DNA from: Priestia abyssalis
GTDB taxonomy: Bacteria; Bacillota; Bacilli; Bacillales; Bacillaceae_H
Length of the DNA stretch: 64,000 nucleotides
Direction: 5' to 3'
Assembly (NCBI RefSeq): GCF_002019595.1
Contig: NZ_KV917369.1
Coordinates: forward strand, 5,376,326-5,440,325
A model generated the notes under the pieces. The model saw nothing but the letters and a program-made list of their open reading frames with translations, did no database searches and was not told the origin of the DNA. Shown piece after piece: positions 1 to 9,756 of this stretch (its first letter is position 1; each line of letters starts with the position of its first letter). The translations under genes were made by a program, and so were the position numbers.

Positions 1-2568
1 TGAGCTGTAGACAGGATAAATATTATCTTCTTTGTTATCATACGCAAACAGCGTCATATCCGGACGCAATGTATCCGTTTGGTTCATCGCCAACTCGTAA
101 ATAGCTGATTCCCCTACCTCAAATTGATACCAGTCCTGATCCATAGGTGTTTGGAAATAGCCTGTTTGTCCTTCCCCAAGCGTAAACGGTCTTGCTGCTT
201 CCTTAATTTTTTGGAACTCTTCCTTGCTCATGTCGAACCACATACCGCCGCCAAGCAGCGAGAAATCATACGGACTCGTTTTGTAGGTACGGTTTTTAAG
301 CATTTCAGCCCGTGATTCCTGTTGCGCTTGTTCTTCTTCCATCATCTCTTCCAACTCTTCCGGCATTGCTTCTTCTTGAGGGTAACCGTCTTCATCTTCA
401 GGCAGCTCTTTCGTTTCTGCCTTTAACTCATAAGGAAGAAGAGATCCGACTACCTGTTTCTTTTCCTCTTCTACACTTTGTTCTATCATCGGCCCGAAGA
501 AAATCATGAAATCGTTGTAAGCAGTAGCACCTGCTGAAACCTCCAATACATATTCCATTTCCGGCATCGCTTCAAATGACACAGCTTCTCCTTTGCTGAA
601 TCCATTGTTGTTGCCCCATACTTCAGGGTACGGCCAGAATTCTTTTTCCCAATCCGGTAAATCGGCTGGCGGCTCCTGGCTCAACATGTCAGCCGGGTAA
701 ATCTTCAATTCCGTATCTAGTCCAGGTACAGAGGATAACGTGAAGCTGACGTTTGTCGGCTCGTCAAATTTGAACTTGTAGTAATCCTTATCGGCTTCTT
801 CGTCATTTAATAATGTCAATGGCGCGCCTTCTAGATCATTGCTGTTGAATGGCAGTTTTTCAATTTGGATTGGCTCTTCTTTCGTGCCTAGCTCATCGGA
901 AGCTTCGTTCGCTTTCATCAGTTTTAATTCATACATAGATTCGCCGCTCTCGCTGTAATTTTCGTTTTCATCGGTCACGCCAATGACAAGCGTCCCGTTA
1001 GCCGGTGCCTTGAATAAATAAGCTTCCAGCTCATTTTGGCGTCCTTGCTTGACTTCAATGGTCTTTTCCGCTTGTCCGCTCTCGGAGTAAAACTTGACCT
1101 TTAATTGTTGATCATAATTTTTCGCTCCGCTTAAAATCGATTGGATATATTCCCCTTCTTCAACGCTCACTTTTATCCAATCGGTTTGGCGCGGTTTTGT
1201 GATGCTTCCCGTACGTGTCGTTCCTTCTTCTGAAATGGTCACGGCTTCGGCTGCCGCGAGGATTTCGCTGTCTGTTTGATCTTTATAGGTTGGTAGATTT
1301 TTAGGATCAAAGTTTAACGCAGCAACCGGATTAACTAATCCATGCCCGTAATCTAAGTCAAAGCCCTTATCTCCCAGGTCGGTAGCCGTCTTCTCCAGGA
1401 TTGCTTCTACTTGATATGAATTCAGGTTCGGATATTTTGATTTAATTAATGATGCGATTCCCGCCACGACTGGTGATGACATGGACGTTCCGCTCATTTT
1501 ACCAAAAGTCGAGCCTTTGACAGGTGCATAAAGAGAGCTGTACACATCTTCTCCAGGTGCGGCGACATCAATGACTGGACCGTAAGTCGAATACCAGGAC
1601 TTCTTCTTCTCAGCATTTGTCGATCCGACCGTGATAACCCCGTCATAAGCAGCCGGATATTGATAGGTCATGTCCGCCGAGTTTCCTGCAGCCGCAACAA
1701 CGACGACTCCTTTATCAACGGCTTTCTTAACGGCTTCTTCTACAAGCGGCATTTCAACATACGCGCCCAAGCTCATATTGATAACGTCCGCACCATGCTC
1801 TACTGCATAAAGAATGGCATCAGCTAATACATAGTCACCGCTGAATTGATCGAACACACTGATGGACATGATTTTCGCTTTCGGATTGATTCCATGGCCT
1901 CCAACACCGTTATTCTCCGCCGCGCCAATAATACCGGCGACATGTGTACCATGTGGTCCCGGAGGCGCTGGATTAGCTGGATCAGCAATACTTACCGGCG
2001 ATGAAATACGACCTTTAAATTCAGGATGGTTCGGATCTACTCCCTCATCGATGACTGCAACTGTTACGTCATTTTTCCCTGCCATCGCGATAGCCTTATC
2101 AATTTCCAATGACGAAAGATGATACATATCTTTTTCTTTTGGATCCCCTTGATTGCCAAAAAGCTGCAGCTCAACGCTTGGTGATACAGACGCGACACCG
2201 CTGATATGGCGATACGCTTTCAGCGCATCCTCCATTTTTCTCCCTTTTTGCAAGCGAATCACTTCATATCCGAACTCCGGATAGGAACGGATAACTTGTC
2301 CACCGACTTTACGATGGTCAGCGCTTGAAATCTTTTTGTTATATTTCACGACAAGCGTGTTGTCACTGTACTGCTGCATGTCTTTTTGTTTTTGCTCATA
2401 AAACAGCTTGCTTCTTTCCTTTGAAGAGATATTCAATCTTTCCAGCAAATTATATTCCGGTTTCTCTTTTCCTGACACTTCACCGTTGACCGATGCCGAA
2501 GCGACGCTCGGCACTAATAAGGATGAAGCTAGTCCAAATGCAAAGGCTTGTTTCTTCCATTTCCCCAT
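1..2568 (-). CDS. Secreted subtilisin-family (S8) serine protease, C-terminus beyond the window
   Basis: This is a secreted endopeptidase whose reading frame is open to the window edge; 856 codons are visible. It begins with a signal peptide (about residues 1-26, ending VASAS) and a propeptide-like inhibitor segment (about 60-130). The subtilase catalytic domain carries Asp174 (VIDEGVD), His206 (HGTHVAG), the oxyanion Asn296 (AAAGNS) and Ser362 (GTSMSSP), so it should be active. After about residue 420 there are beta-rich segments of the kind seen in pre-peptidase C-terminal domains, and an acidic, Glu-rich stretch near 720-760. The ATG at 2568 follows AGGGGTACACC, a usable ribosome site. It is divergent from secA2. 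A role in processing surface proteins is an inference from that neighbour. SLH or other wall-binding domains could lie in the unseen C-terminus. Confidence 0.9.
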   Translation of the reverse strand, partial: MGKWKKQAFAFGLASSLLVPSVASASVNGEVSGKEKPEYNLLERLNISSKERSKLFYEQKQKDMQQYSDNTLVVKYNKKISSADHRKVGGQVIRSYPEFGYEVIRLQKGRKMEDALKAYRHISGVASVSPSVELQLFGNQGDPKEKDMYHLSSLEIDKAIAMAGKNDVTVAVIDEGVDPNHPEFKGRISSPVSIADPANPAPPGPHGTHVAGIIGAAENNGVGGHGINPKAKIMSISVFDQFSGDYVLADAILYAVEHGADVINMSLGAYVEMPLVEEAVKKAVDKGVVVVAAAGNSADMTYQYPAAYDGVITVGSTNAEKKKSWYSTYGPVIDVAAPGEDVYSSLYAPVKGSTFGKMSGTSMSSPVVAGIASLIKSKYPNLNSYQVEAILEKTATDLGDKGFDLDYGHGLVNPVAALNFDPKNLPTYKDQTDSEILAAAEAVTISEEGTTRTGSITKPRQTDWIKVSVEEGEYIQSILSGAKNYDQQLKVKFYSESGQAEKTIEVKQGRQNELEAYLFKAPANGTLVIGVTDENENYSESGESMYELKLMKANEASDELGTKEEPIQIEKLPFNSNDLEGAPLTLLNDEEADKDYYKFKFDEPTNVSFTLSSVPGLDTELKIYPADMLSQEPPADLPDWEKEFWPYPEVWGNNNGFSKGEAVSFEAMPEMEYVLEVSAGATAYNDFMIFFGPMIEQSVEEEKKQVVGSLLPYELKAETKELPEDEDGYPQEEAMPEELEEMMEEEQAQQESRAEMLKNRTYKTSPYDFSLLGGGMWFDMSKEEFQKIKEAARPFTLGEGQTGYFQTPMDQDWYQFEVGESAIYELAMNQTDTLRPDMTLFAYDNKEDNIYPVYSS

Positions 2569-2781
2569 GGGTGTACCCCTTTCGTTATGTAAAATTTACC
2601 ACATATTATATAAACGAACTAAAATAGGAAAAAGTTTCATATTTTTATAAAAAAAACCATAAAATAATGACTTTTTTTCTACTTCCTCTCTTTCTTCCTC
2701 CAAACGACCCTATTCTTTTATATCAACAATACACTTCCTTAATTTGGATATGGAATAATAGAAAATGTTTACCATTAGTCC

Positions 2782-2810
2782 GTGAAAGTAAAAAAGAAGA
2801 GTGCTATACT
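2782..2810 (+). promoter_or_regulatory. Possible sigma-A promoter for the secA2 leader
   Basis: A hexamer GTGAAA (2782-2787) lies 17 bases from TATACT (2805-2810). The -10 is good and the -35 is weak. It would give a leader of about 255 bases before secA2. No other gene lies between 2569 and 3072. Confidence 0.35.
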
Positions 2811-2831
2811 ATTCTATGTGTAGATGATCGA

Positions 2832-2993
2832 TTTAGAAGATTCGACATGACCCAAGAACAGTCATGTCAGCTTTCTAAACCTTTGGGGGCAAATTCAAGT
2901 TGTCCGGATCACCGATTATGAATCCTTCTCAACGAAATAAAGATGTTTCAAGCTATTAAATAGGATATATAAAAGCGAAGATCTTTTTCGCTT
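2832..2993 (+). other. Structured leader region upstream of secA2 (unassigned)
   Basis: A nested stem has an outer arm TTTAGAA (2832-2838) with TTCTAAA (2873-2879), and an inner perfect arm GACATGAC (2844-2851) with GTCATGTC (2861-2868). Nearer the gene is a second hairpin, AAGCGAA (2973-2979) with TTCGCTT (2987-2993). I could not match the region to a riboswitch class I know. It may be a cis-acting RNA, or two unrelated hairpins. Confidence 0.35.
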
Positions 2994-3072
2994 ATTGCCA
3001 CTGGTACACAAAACAATAGGTAATAGTAGAGAATTAATATAGTACTTATATAGGAAAGGCTAGGAGAATAGG

Positions 3073-5427
3073 ATGTTATCTTACATCAAGAAAGTGATTG
3101 GCGATAATCAAGAGCGCCGAATTAAGAAGTATTACAAGCTGGTAGAAGAGATTAACCGTCTTGAGCCTGAGTTCGAGAAATTGACGGATGAGGAGCTTCA
3201 GCATAAAACCGTGGAATTTAAGCAGCAGTTAGCGGATGGCAAAACGATTTTTGATCTTCAGGTCGAAGCATTCGCGACAGTAAGAGAAGCAGCAAAACGC
3301 GTCGTCAACATGCGCCACTTCGATGTGCAGTTAATCGGCGGACTTGTGTTAACGGAAGGAAATATCGCGGAAATGCCGACTGGGGAAGGAAAAACGCTCG
3401 TCGCCTCCTTGCCGAGTTATTTGCGTGCCCTCGAAGGGAAAGGCGTTCATGTCATTACCGTGAATGATTACCTGGCGCGCCGCGACCGTAACTTGATCGG
3501 GAAAATCCATGAATTTCTAGGATTGACAGTCGGCTTGAACGTACCGATGATGCAGCCTGACCAAAAGAAAACCGCGTATCAAGCAGACATTACATACGGT
3601 GTGGGGAATGAATTCGGATTTGACCACCTCCGCGACCACATGGTGTATGATGTGAGCCAGCGCGTGCAGCGTCCATATCATTATGCCATTATCGATGAAG
3701 TCGACAGCGTCTTGATTGACGAAGCGAAAACACCGCTCATCATTGCCGGTAAAACGGCATCAAGCTTTAACTTGCACCATTTATGCGCGAAAATCGTGAA
3801 AACGTTTGAACCCGATATCCATTATCATTTTGATGAAGAAACGAAAGCGACGAGCTTTACGGATGAAGGCATCGAGAAAATTGAACAAGGATTTGGCATC
3901 GACAACTTATATGAGTTGGAACATCAAACGCTTTACCATTACATGATTCAAGCATTGCGTGCTTCTGTGATGTTTAAACGCGATGTGGATTACATCGTCA
4001 AAGACGATAAGATTTTGCTTGTCGATATGTTTACGGGTCGTACGATGGAAGGCCGCACATTAAGCAATGGTCTCCATCAGGCGCTTGAAGCGAAGGAAGG
4101 CGTCACCGTTACGGAAGAAAACAAAACACAGGCTTCCATTACGATCCAAAACTACTTCCGTCTCTATCCGGTCTTGTCTGGAATGACGGGAACGGCAAAA
4201 ACAGAGGAAAAAGAATTTCAAGAGCTGTATGCAATGGACGTTGTGCAAATCCCGACGAACCGTCCGATTCAGCGTCAGGATGAAACAGACCTTGTGTTCG
4301 CGACCACCGAAGCCAAATATCGAGCAGTAGCAGCAGAAGCAAAACGTATCCATGAAACGGGACAGCCGATTTTAATCGGGACAACTTCCATCCTTCAATC
4401 GGAAGAAGCAGCGAACTATTTACGCGAAGCCGGTGTGCCTTATCAAATTTTAAACGCCAAAAGTGTCGATCAAGAAATCGAGCTTATTTCCGGCGCCGGC
4501 CAGAAAGGTCATGTAACAATCGCGACGAATATGGCAGGACGCGGTACCGATATCAAGCTTGGTGAAGGCGTGGAAGAATTAGGGGGACTGTTCGTATTGG
4601 GAACGGAACGCCATGAATCGAGACGTATCGATAACCAGCTGAAAGGACGCTCCGGCCGCCAGGGAGATCCGGGACGATCTCAGTTCTTCATTTCCCTTGA
4701 AGATGATATGTTCCGCCGCTTCGCACGGGAAGAACTTGAAAAGTTGCAGCCGCAGCTGAAAACAAACGAAGATGGCCTTGTTCTCAATAAAAAGATCGGT
4801 GAGTTCGTCGATCGTGTCCAACGCATTTGTGAAGGAAGCAACTACGCAATGCGCGAGTATAACTTGAAACTGGACAATGTCATCAACGAGCAGCGTGGAG
4901 TCATCTACAAGCTTCGTGACAAAGTGCTTCTGACAGAAGACAGCCTGTCACTCGTCGAGCCGATGATTACTTCTTATGCGCAAGCGGTCATGAATGCGGT
5001 TTGTGACGAAGAACTTCTGCCGGAAGAATGGGATTTGAAGATTTTATCAAATGAAATGAAAGAAGTTCTCCACGGTTTCCCTATTACGTTTGACCATCCG
5101 GTTCACGAACGGGAGGAAGTCGAGCAAGTCATTTTGCCGGCCATTAAACAGTACACGGAACAGTTGGAACCGTATAAAGAAGACAGCCGCTTCCAATACA
5201 CATTGAAGTCATTGCTTTTAAATACAGTCGACCGCGAGTGGATCAAACATTTGGAAGCGATGGAACGTTTAAAGGAAGGAATCGGTCTGCGCAGCTACAG
5301 TCAGGAAGATCCGATGCGCCAATACCAGCGCGAAGGATTGGAGCTGTTTACGAACATGTATCACAGCCTCGAGAAAGAGGTCGCTGTACAAGTGTCCGAA
5401 TTGCTGAAAACGGCTCAAGGGATGTAA
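3073..5427 (+). CDS. secA2: Accessory Sec translocase ATPase SecA2
   Basis: This 784-residue protein is a SecA-type motor ATPase that drives preproteins through SecYEG. It has Walker A (MPTGEGKT, 101-108), the DEVD Walker B (208-211), the SGMTGTA motif and MAGRGTD of the second motor domain. It is shorter than housekeeping SecA (about 840 residues) and ends at TAQGM, lacking the Cys-rich zinc tail (CxCxSG...) that binds SecB or phospholipid. Together with the adjacent slaP gene, this marks it as the accessory SecA2 known in Bacillus anthracis to export S-layer proteins. The start has TAGGAGAATAGG before the ATG. The slaP gene follows after 76 bases on the same strand, probably as an operon. 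Confidence 0.9.
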   Translation: MLSYIKKVIGDNQERRIKKYYKLVEEINRLEPEFEKLTDEELQHKTVEFKQQLADGKTIFDLQVEAFATVREAAKRVVNMRHFDVQLIGGLVLTEGNIAEMPTGEGKTLVASLPSYLRALEGKGVHVITVNDYLARRDRNLIGKIHEFLGLTVGLNVPMMQPDQKKTAYQADITYGVGNEFGFDHLRDHMVYDVSQRVQRPYHYAIIDEVDSVLIDEAKTPLIIAGKTASSFNLHHLCAKIVKTFEPDIHYHFDEETKATSFTDEGIEKIEQGFGIDNLYELEHQTLYHYMIQALRASVMFKRDVDYIVKDDKILLVDMFTGRTMEGRTLSNGLHQALEAKEGVTVTEENKTQASITIQNYFRLYPVLSGMTGTAKTEEKEFQELYAMDVVQIPTNRPIQRQDETDLVFATTEAKYRAVAAEAKRIHETGQPILIGTTSILQSEEAANYLREAGVPYQILNAKSVDQEIELISGAGQKGHVTIATNMAGRGTDIKLGEGVEELGGLFVLGTERHESRRIDNQLKGRSGRQGDPGRSQFFISLEDDMFRRFAREELEKLQPQLKTNEDGLVLNKKIGEFVDRVQRICEGSNYAMREYNLKLDNVINEQRGVIYKLRDKVLLTEDSLSLVEPMITSYAQAVMNAVCDEELLPEEWDLKILSNEMKEVLHGFPITFDHPVHEREEVEQVILPAIKQYTEQLEPYKEDSRFQYTLKSLLLNTVDREWIKHLEAMERLKEGIGLRSYSQEDPMRQYQREGLELFTNMYHSLEKEVAVQVSELLKTAQGM

Positions 5428-5503
5428 GAAAATACAGGACGAGCAGGGTGACGGAAACCTTCAGTTGTTTCCCTCCCCTATCGTGTGTTAACGGAGGTTT
5501 CAC

Positions 5504-6400
5504 ATGTTATCATTTTTCAAACGCAAAAGTAAAAACCCGCAAAAACAAGGATTGGACAGTACGATTGAATCAAAGGATGTAACCGCTAAAGATGAGAACG
5601 CATCAAGCGAAGAACTCGTTCGGCCGAAGCTTTCCTTTCATCCGGATTGGGATATTAAAGAAGAGGATCGCTACGTCTACCAGTTCCTCAATAACGATTG
5701 CGAGCCTCTAAAGCCCAACCAGCTTTCTTTATCGGGATTAGAGCTGCAGCGCAATGAAATGACAGGCGTTGTAACCGTCAATGCGCTTGTACGCACCAGC
5801 TTAAATCGTCCAATCAAGCTCGAAGAAATGGCCCTTGTTTTATTAGGACCGGAAAAAGAATTATTAGCGAAAAAACACTTTGATTTATCCGAGTTAGGAG
5901 AGCTTCCTGCTGCTTCCAGCCGTCCGTGGAACTTTGTTTTTGAACCATCCACCGTCAAAGTGGACGAGCTTCCGGAAAGCGGCTGGACACTTGCCTTCCA
6001 ATTGAAACCGGCCCACCAGCTGGACCTGGAAGAAAGCTGGGAGCAAGCACTTCCGGAAGAAGAAAAAGAAAAGCTCAAAGATTTAGTGGAGAAACAATTA
6101 ACACCGCCCGGAGAAGGCGAAGTGAACTTCATGGGGCTGCAAATTCGCCATGACGACAATCAAAACTTGCATGTATCAGTCCTGATTCGCAACGGAAGCG
6201 AAAAAGACGTGACATTCCAGCAAATTCCGCTCATCGTTGAAGATGCGAGCGGCGAAGTCATCGCAACCGGCGGTTTCCGTCTAGACGAATTCAGAGTCAA
6301 AGCCTATACAACCAAACCGTGGACGTTCATCTTCCCGAAAGAACTCGTTCAAAAAGAAACGATGGACTTAAGTACGTGGAAGGTATATCCGAAACAGTAA
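5504..6400 (+). CDS. slaP: Accessory Sec system S-layer assembly protein SlaP
   Basis: This 298-residue protein has no signal peptide or membrane segment. A charged, Lys-rich N-terminus is followed by two repeated beta-type domains, about residues 45-160 and 190-298. Each contains a phrase ending in PWxF (SSRPWNFVF, TTKPWTFIF), which suggests an internal duplication. Its length, its composition and its place directly after secA2 fit SlaP, which in Bacillus anthracis assists SecA2 in secreting Sap and EA1. The start is preceded by GGAGGTTTCAC. The gene ends at the first base of an interspersed repeat. The family assignment leans on synteny as well as sequence, and the biochemical role is not fully known. 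Confidence 0.8.
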   Translation: MLSFFKRKSKNPQKQGLDSTIESKDVTAKDENASSEELVRPKLSFHPDWDIKEEDRYVYQFLNNDCEPLKPNQLSLSGLELQRNEMTGVVTVNALVRTSLNRPIKLEEMALVLLGPEKELLAKKHFDLSELGELPAASSRPWNFVFEPSTVKVDELPESGWTLAFQLKPAHQLDLEESWEQALPEEEKEKLKDLVEKQLTPPGEGEVNFMGLQIRHDDNQNLHVSVLIRNGSEKDVTFQQIPLIVEDASGEVIATGGFRLDEFRVKAYTTKPWTFIFPKELVQKETMDLSTWKVYPKQ

Positions 6401-6575
6401 GAAAAGCGAAGGCGACTGTTCAGAGAAGGCCGACTAAGAACGCCGCGTCCTGCGGCAACGTCGGCATGACCCACATCCTGTGGGCCCAAGGAAATAGGGA
6501 TTGACCCCGTATACGCTTTTTGCCTTATGAGGGCAAGCATCATTTCCCGTGCTGAGCTAGGAGCCGCAGCTGGAC
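6401..6575 (+). repeat. 175-bp interspersed repeat, copy 1
   Basis: This is nearly identical in its core to 57127-57301, including GGCCGACTAAGA, CGCGTCCTGCGGCAACGTCG and GGATTGACCCCGTATACGC. It begins immediately after the slaP stop codon. Its ends (GAAAAGCGAAGGCG and GCAGCTGGAC) are degenerate versions of those in copy 2. It is non-coding and rich in small inverted repeats. Confidence 0.85.
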
Positions 6576-6578
6576 AAT

Positions 6579-6615
6579 AAAAGAAACTGCTGAGCATCGC
6601 TCAGCGGTTTCTTTT
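6579..6615 (+). terminator. Intrinsic terminator after secA2-slaP
   Basis: Arms AAAAGAAAC-GCTGAGC and GCTCAGC-GTTTCTTTT pair around a 3-base loop. The stem is symmetrical, so it could work in both directions. Confidence 0.7.
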
Positions 6616-6730
6616 GTCTCGTATTAACGATAGGCAGTAAGACCCCCGTTTCAAAATGCGACGGCCTTAGAAATATTTGACGGAGATAAAGAAAAGCCCT
6701 TGCTGATGGAAGTTTCCTTTAGAAACTGCA

Positions 6731-6776
6731 TTTTCTTTTTCATGGAGGGGAATTTTCTGCTCCATGAAAAAGAAAA
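6731..6776. repeat. 17-bp inverted repeat between convergent transcripts
   Basis: Arms TTTTCTTTTTCATGGAG and CTCCATGAAAAAGAAAA face each other across a 12-base loop. It lies between slaP and the Wzy gene, next to the terminator at 6776-6815. Fragments of the CCCGTATTAACGGGCAGTAAG-type repeat lie just upstream, at 6620-6650 and 6701-6720. Confidence 0.6.
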
Positions 6777-6815
6777 ATGAGAAAAACGCCTAAACCTTTA
6801 GGCGTTTTTCTCATT
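6776..6815 (-). terminator. Intrinsic terminator of the polysaccharide block
   Basis: AATGAGAAAAACGCCTAAA pairs with TTTAGGCGTTTTTCTCATT across CC. On the minus strand a U-rich 3' arm follows a GC core, about 115 bases after the Wzy stop codon. Confidence 0.75.
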
Positions 6816-6929
6816 GGGCTACCAACCGAGGTTATTATTTCAAAAGAAGGAAATATTTCTCTCTGTATCCATTTTACCATCTAAATGCATGGAGGACAAT
6901 TTGTTTTTTTGATTTTTCCGCTAAATAAT

Positions 6930-8195
6930 TTATGGATTTTGCAATTTTCGATCTTGCTCGATACTTGTCGAAACAATCGCATATACGATCATGATCAAGA
7001 ACACGAGATCCAATAAACCGGTATGGATCGAAATCATGAAAATCGTCATGACGAAGCCGTAAGCAATCGTTTGATAAGACTTCGTACCCGTTTTCATCAT
7101 TCGGTTATACAGCATCGTCAAGACAGCTCCGTAAAAAGCCAAACCAAGGATGACTGCGATATAGCCGCCCTCAATGAACAGCTGCCCTAAAATCGTCGGA
7201 GTCGTTGTACGTCCCGGACGTGTAATGTAGTTTCCGTCTTTGATTGCATAAGAGTTTACCGCATCGGTAATCATCATACGCGGCGATACTTGCTCACCCG
7301 GCAGAACGGTCGAGAAAATGCCTTTATGAAGCTCGCCTTTCAAATAACCGTAATCTTCTGTATACTCCATAATTTTACTTACCACAATACGCCCTGTTAC
7401 CATCGTTTCCGTCAACGCACGGATGGCTTTCGGCGTTTTATTCACTTCACGTCTCAATTGAAGGATACGATCTTCTTTTTCCTCCGTAAGTTCCACTTGC
7501 GGACCTGTACGATCATTGAATGGCTTAGATGTATCTTCTGTCAGAACACGGAACAAACCGAACAACGAGAAGGAAACAAAGATAACGGTCATGAACAAAA
7601 TGAGCCATGACGTACTAATACGGCGCACCATGTAGTGGAAAATCAGCATCGATGTAAAGAACATGATAGCAATCGCCGTACGGTATCCCATCAGCATGAA
7701 TGCCCCAAAAATCAATAACAATAAGACAACATACGTTTTCTTGAATTGTCCTTCTTTAATAATGCGGTAACTGATGATAAAAATGACCGCAAACCATAAG
7801 AACGTACTTAAGAAATTAAGCTTCGGATCCAAGTTGCGTCGAACGGATTCATCGGCAATTCCGATTTGACCTGTAAACAACATGATCAAATAGCTGACAA
7901 GACCCACCAGTCCGAGCAAATATAAAAACCAGATTGTTTTTCCCTTTAGGAAGCCTAAGCCGAATGTCGGAAATGTCCAGCCAAGCTTCGTGACGATAAA
8001 AACTGCTGCATAATAGGCAGCCAATCCAACAAGGATGACCGGCACGATATTTTTCTTTGCATCAAACAGCTCCACACGACCGAAGTCGAATAAGCTGAAG
8101 AAAAAGTAAATCATCATGATTGATGGAAAGAAAATGTAGGGAGAGAATACATCATATTTATTAATCGTTTGAATAAGACGATTGTTTTTTAACAT
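6930..8195 (-). CDS. Oligosaccharide repeat-unit polymerase (Wzy-like membrane protein)
   Basis: This 421-residue protein is highly hydrophobic, with about ten to eleven predicted membrane helices. A large loop lies outside them at about residues 215-340, rich in charged residues and with PGRTTTPT. This is the architecture of Wzy/O-antigen polymerases, which join lipid-linked repeat units outside the membrane. It follows the flippase gene by 32 bases and is the last gene of the leftward tagA-flippase-polymerase run, so it probably polymerises the surface polysaccharide made by this block. The sequence has no short universal motif, so the call rests on topology and context. An EpsG-like role cannot be excluded. 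Confidence 0.7.
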   Translation of the reverse strand: MLKNNRLIQTINKYDVFSPYIFFPSIMMIYFFFSLFDFGRVELFDAKKNIVPVILVGLAAYYAAVFIVTKLGWTFPTFGLGFLKGKTIWFLYLLGLVGLVSYLIMLFTGQIGIADESVRRNLDPKLNFLSTFLWFAVIFIISYRIIKEGQFKKTYVVLLLLIFGAFMLMGYRTAIAIMFFTSMLIFHYMVRRISTSWLILFMTVIFVSFSLFGLFRVLTEDTSKPFNDRTGPQVELTEEKEDRILQLRREVNKTPKAIRALTETMVTGRIVVSKIMEYTEDYGYLKGELHKGIFSTVLPGEQVSPRMMITDAVNSYAIKDGNYITRPGRTTTPTILGQLFIEGGYIAVILGLAFYGAVLTMLYNRMMKTGTKSYQTIAYGFVMTIFMISIHTGLLDLVFLIMIVYAIVSTSIEQDRKLQNP

Positions 8196-8227
8196 AAAGG
8201 TGTTGTTACTAAAATCGTTAGTAACAC

Positions 8228-9745
8228 TTACCCCCCTTCACTTGCTTTGCGTTTAAATTGTTTAATATTAATGAGTTCTTTCATAGATTGAGAACGTGTG
8301 AGGAACAACGCGATAAAATAGACCGCTCCTCCAATCATCGCCATGGCTGCAACATATACGTATACATTCCACGATGCGATGAACCGTTCAACAAATAATA
8401 AAACAGCTATCATCACAGCTGTTGCGATAAATACTTTTATATATTCTTTTGCCACATAGCGTAAATCGAAGCCTCCAGAGATTTTATACAGCGTACTGAA
8501 CGTAATGACCGAGTACACAAATCCCACTAACGAGAAAGACAGCGCAAGTCCCGGTGCCCCCATTGTCTTTACGAGCAGCGCATTGAAAATGACGTTACAT
8601 ACAATGGAAATGACCCCGATACGAAGCATATAATGACCTTTTTCGAGTGTATAAAACCCTTTGGCAATGACGGCCTGTATACTATAAAACACGACAGATC
8701 CCACATAGTATACCGCATATTCACTTGTCAAAGCCGTGGAAGTCGCATCGAATTTCCCGCGTTGATAGAAGATTTGGACAACCTCTTCCATCAGAAGCAC
8801 CATTCCTGTCACGGTAGGCGCCACAAACAGGAACATAAAGGAAAGGCCTTTTTCGATCCCTTGCTTGAACAAGTCCATTTTTTGCTCTATTTTTGCCTGT
8901 GCTAAAAGCGGAAAAATGATTGTGGCAATCGTAACGCCAAAAATGGCCTGTGGAATATTGACGAGACGGAATGCATAGTTCAAGTTGGCTACGACCCCCT
9001 CCTCCAAGCGAGAAGAAAAGATGGTGTTAATAAGCAAGTTCACTTGTCCTACCGCAATCGTCAATCCAACCGGCAAGAAAATCAGATAAAAGGAGGATAC
9101 CTCCCGCTTGTCCATCGGCTGCTTCCAATTCATGAATTGGCCCGGTTTCAAGTAAATCAATTTAATGAACAGCGAAATAATTGTTCCCACAAAATAACCG
9201 AGAGCCGCCGAATAGATGCCTAGACGATCATGAAATAAAATGGTGCCCCCAATGGTCGCAAGCACGACACTCGTCTGGGAAAACGTCGAAAAGGAAAACT
9301 TTCTCTGCGCATCAAAATACCCTTCATATACCGCATTGATTCCTACAAGGAAAACGGAAGCGAAATAAATGACAGCCGTCCACACAGCCACATCCATTGC
9401 CTCCGGCTTCGGATAGACAACCGGAATAACAAAAGGAGAAAGAATCATCCCTACAATCGTGACGGCAAGAGAAATCCAGAACGTTCCCTTGACGATATTC
9501 GTTAAATGGGAAAATCCTTGACCGAGCGCATTATATTTATAATAACTCGGCAAAAAAGCTTCCTTCATCCCTGTCAGCATAAATAAGATGAGCGTATTCG
9601 GAATGATCATGGCCGCTAAATAGGCATCCGCTTCATGGGACGAACCGAAATAGTTGGCGATGACAAGATCCCGCAGCATACTCGAAAATTTCAGCACAAA
9701 GGTTGAAATAATTAACAAAATACTGGCTAATCGTAACTTTGACAT
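8228..9745 (-). CDS. MurJ/MviN-family lipid-linked oligosaccharide flippase
   Basis: This 505-residue MOP-superfamily transporter has about fourteen membrane helices. The opening of the mature family is recognisable (LASILLIISTFVLKFSSMLR, then ANYFGSSHEADAY). Family members flip lipid II (MurJ) or lipid-linked sugar repeats (Wzx) to the outer membrane face. Here it lies between a TagA-type glycosyltransferase (12 bases upstream) and a Wzy-like polymerase. Flipping the secondary wall polymer precursor is therefore more likely than general peptidoglycan synthesis, though this is inference. The ATG at 9745 has AGAAGG upstream. Confidence 0.8.
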   Translation of the reverse strand: MSKLRLASILLIISTFVLKFSSMLRDLVIANYFGSSHEADAYLAAMIIPNTLILFMLTGMKEAFLPSYYKYNALGQGFSHLTNIVKGTFWISLAVTIVGMILSPFVIPVVYPKPEAMDVAVWTAVIYFASVFLVGINAVYEGYFDAQRKFSFSTFSQTSVVLATIGGTILFHDRLGIYSAALGYFVGTIISLFIKLIYLKPGQFMNWKQPMDKREVSSFYLIFLPVGLTIAVGQVNLLINTIFSSRLEEGVVANLNYAFRLVNIPQAIFGVTIATIIFPLLAQAKIEQKMDLFKQGIEKGLSFMFLFVAPTVTGMVLLMEEVVQIFYQRGKFDATSTALTSEYAVYYVGSVVFYSIQAVIAKGFYTLEKGHYMLRIGVISIVCNVIFNALLVKTMGAPGLALSFSLVGFVYSVITFSTLYKISGGFDLRYVAKEYIKVFIATAVMIAVLLFVERFIASWNVYVYVAAMAMIGGAVYFIALFLTRSQSMKELINIKQFKRKASEGG

Positions 9746-9756
9746 ACGAAAACCTT

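Noticed and set aside
2667-2921. 84-codon frame upstream of secA2
   Set aside because: Poor ribosome site and mixed composition; it overlaps the structured leader and the likely promoter.
2820-2960. Cyclic di-GMP or cyclic di-AMP riboswitch
   Set aside because: The conserved core sequences of these classes are not present.
5677-6159. 160-codon frame antisense to slaP
   Set aside because: No ribosome site and Ser-rich shadow composition; slaP explains the region.
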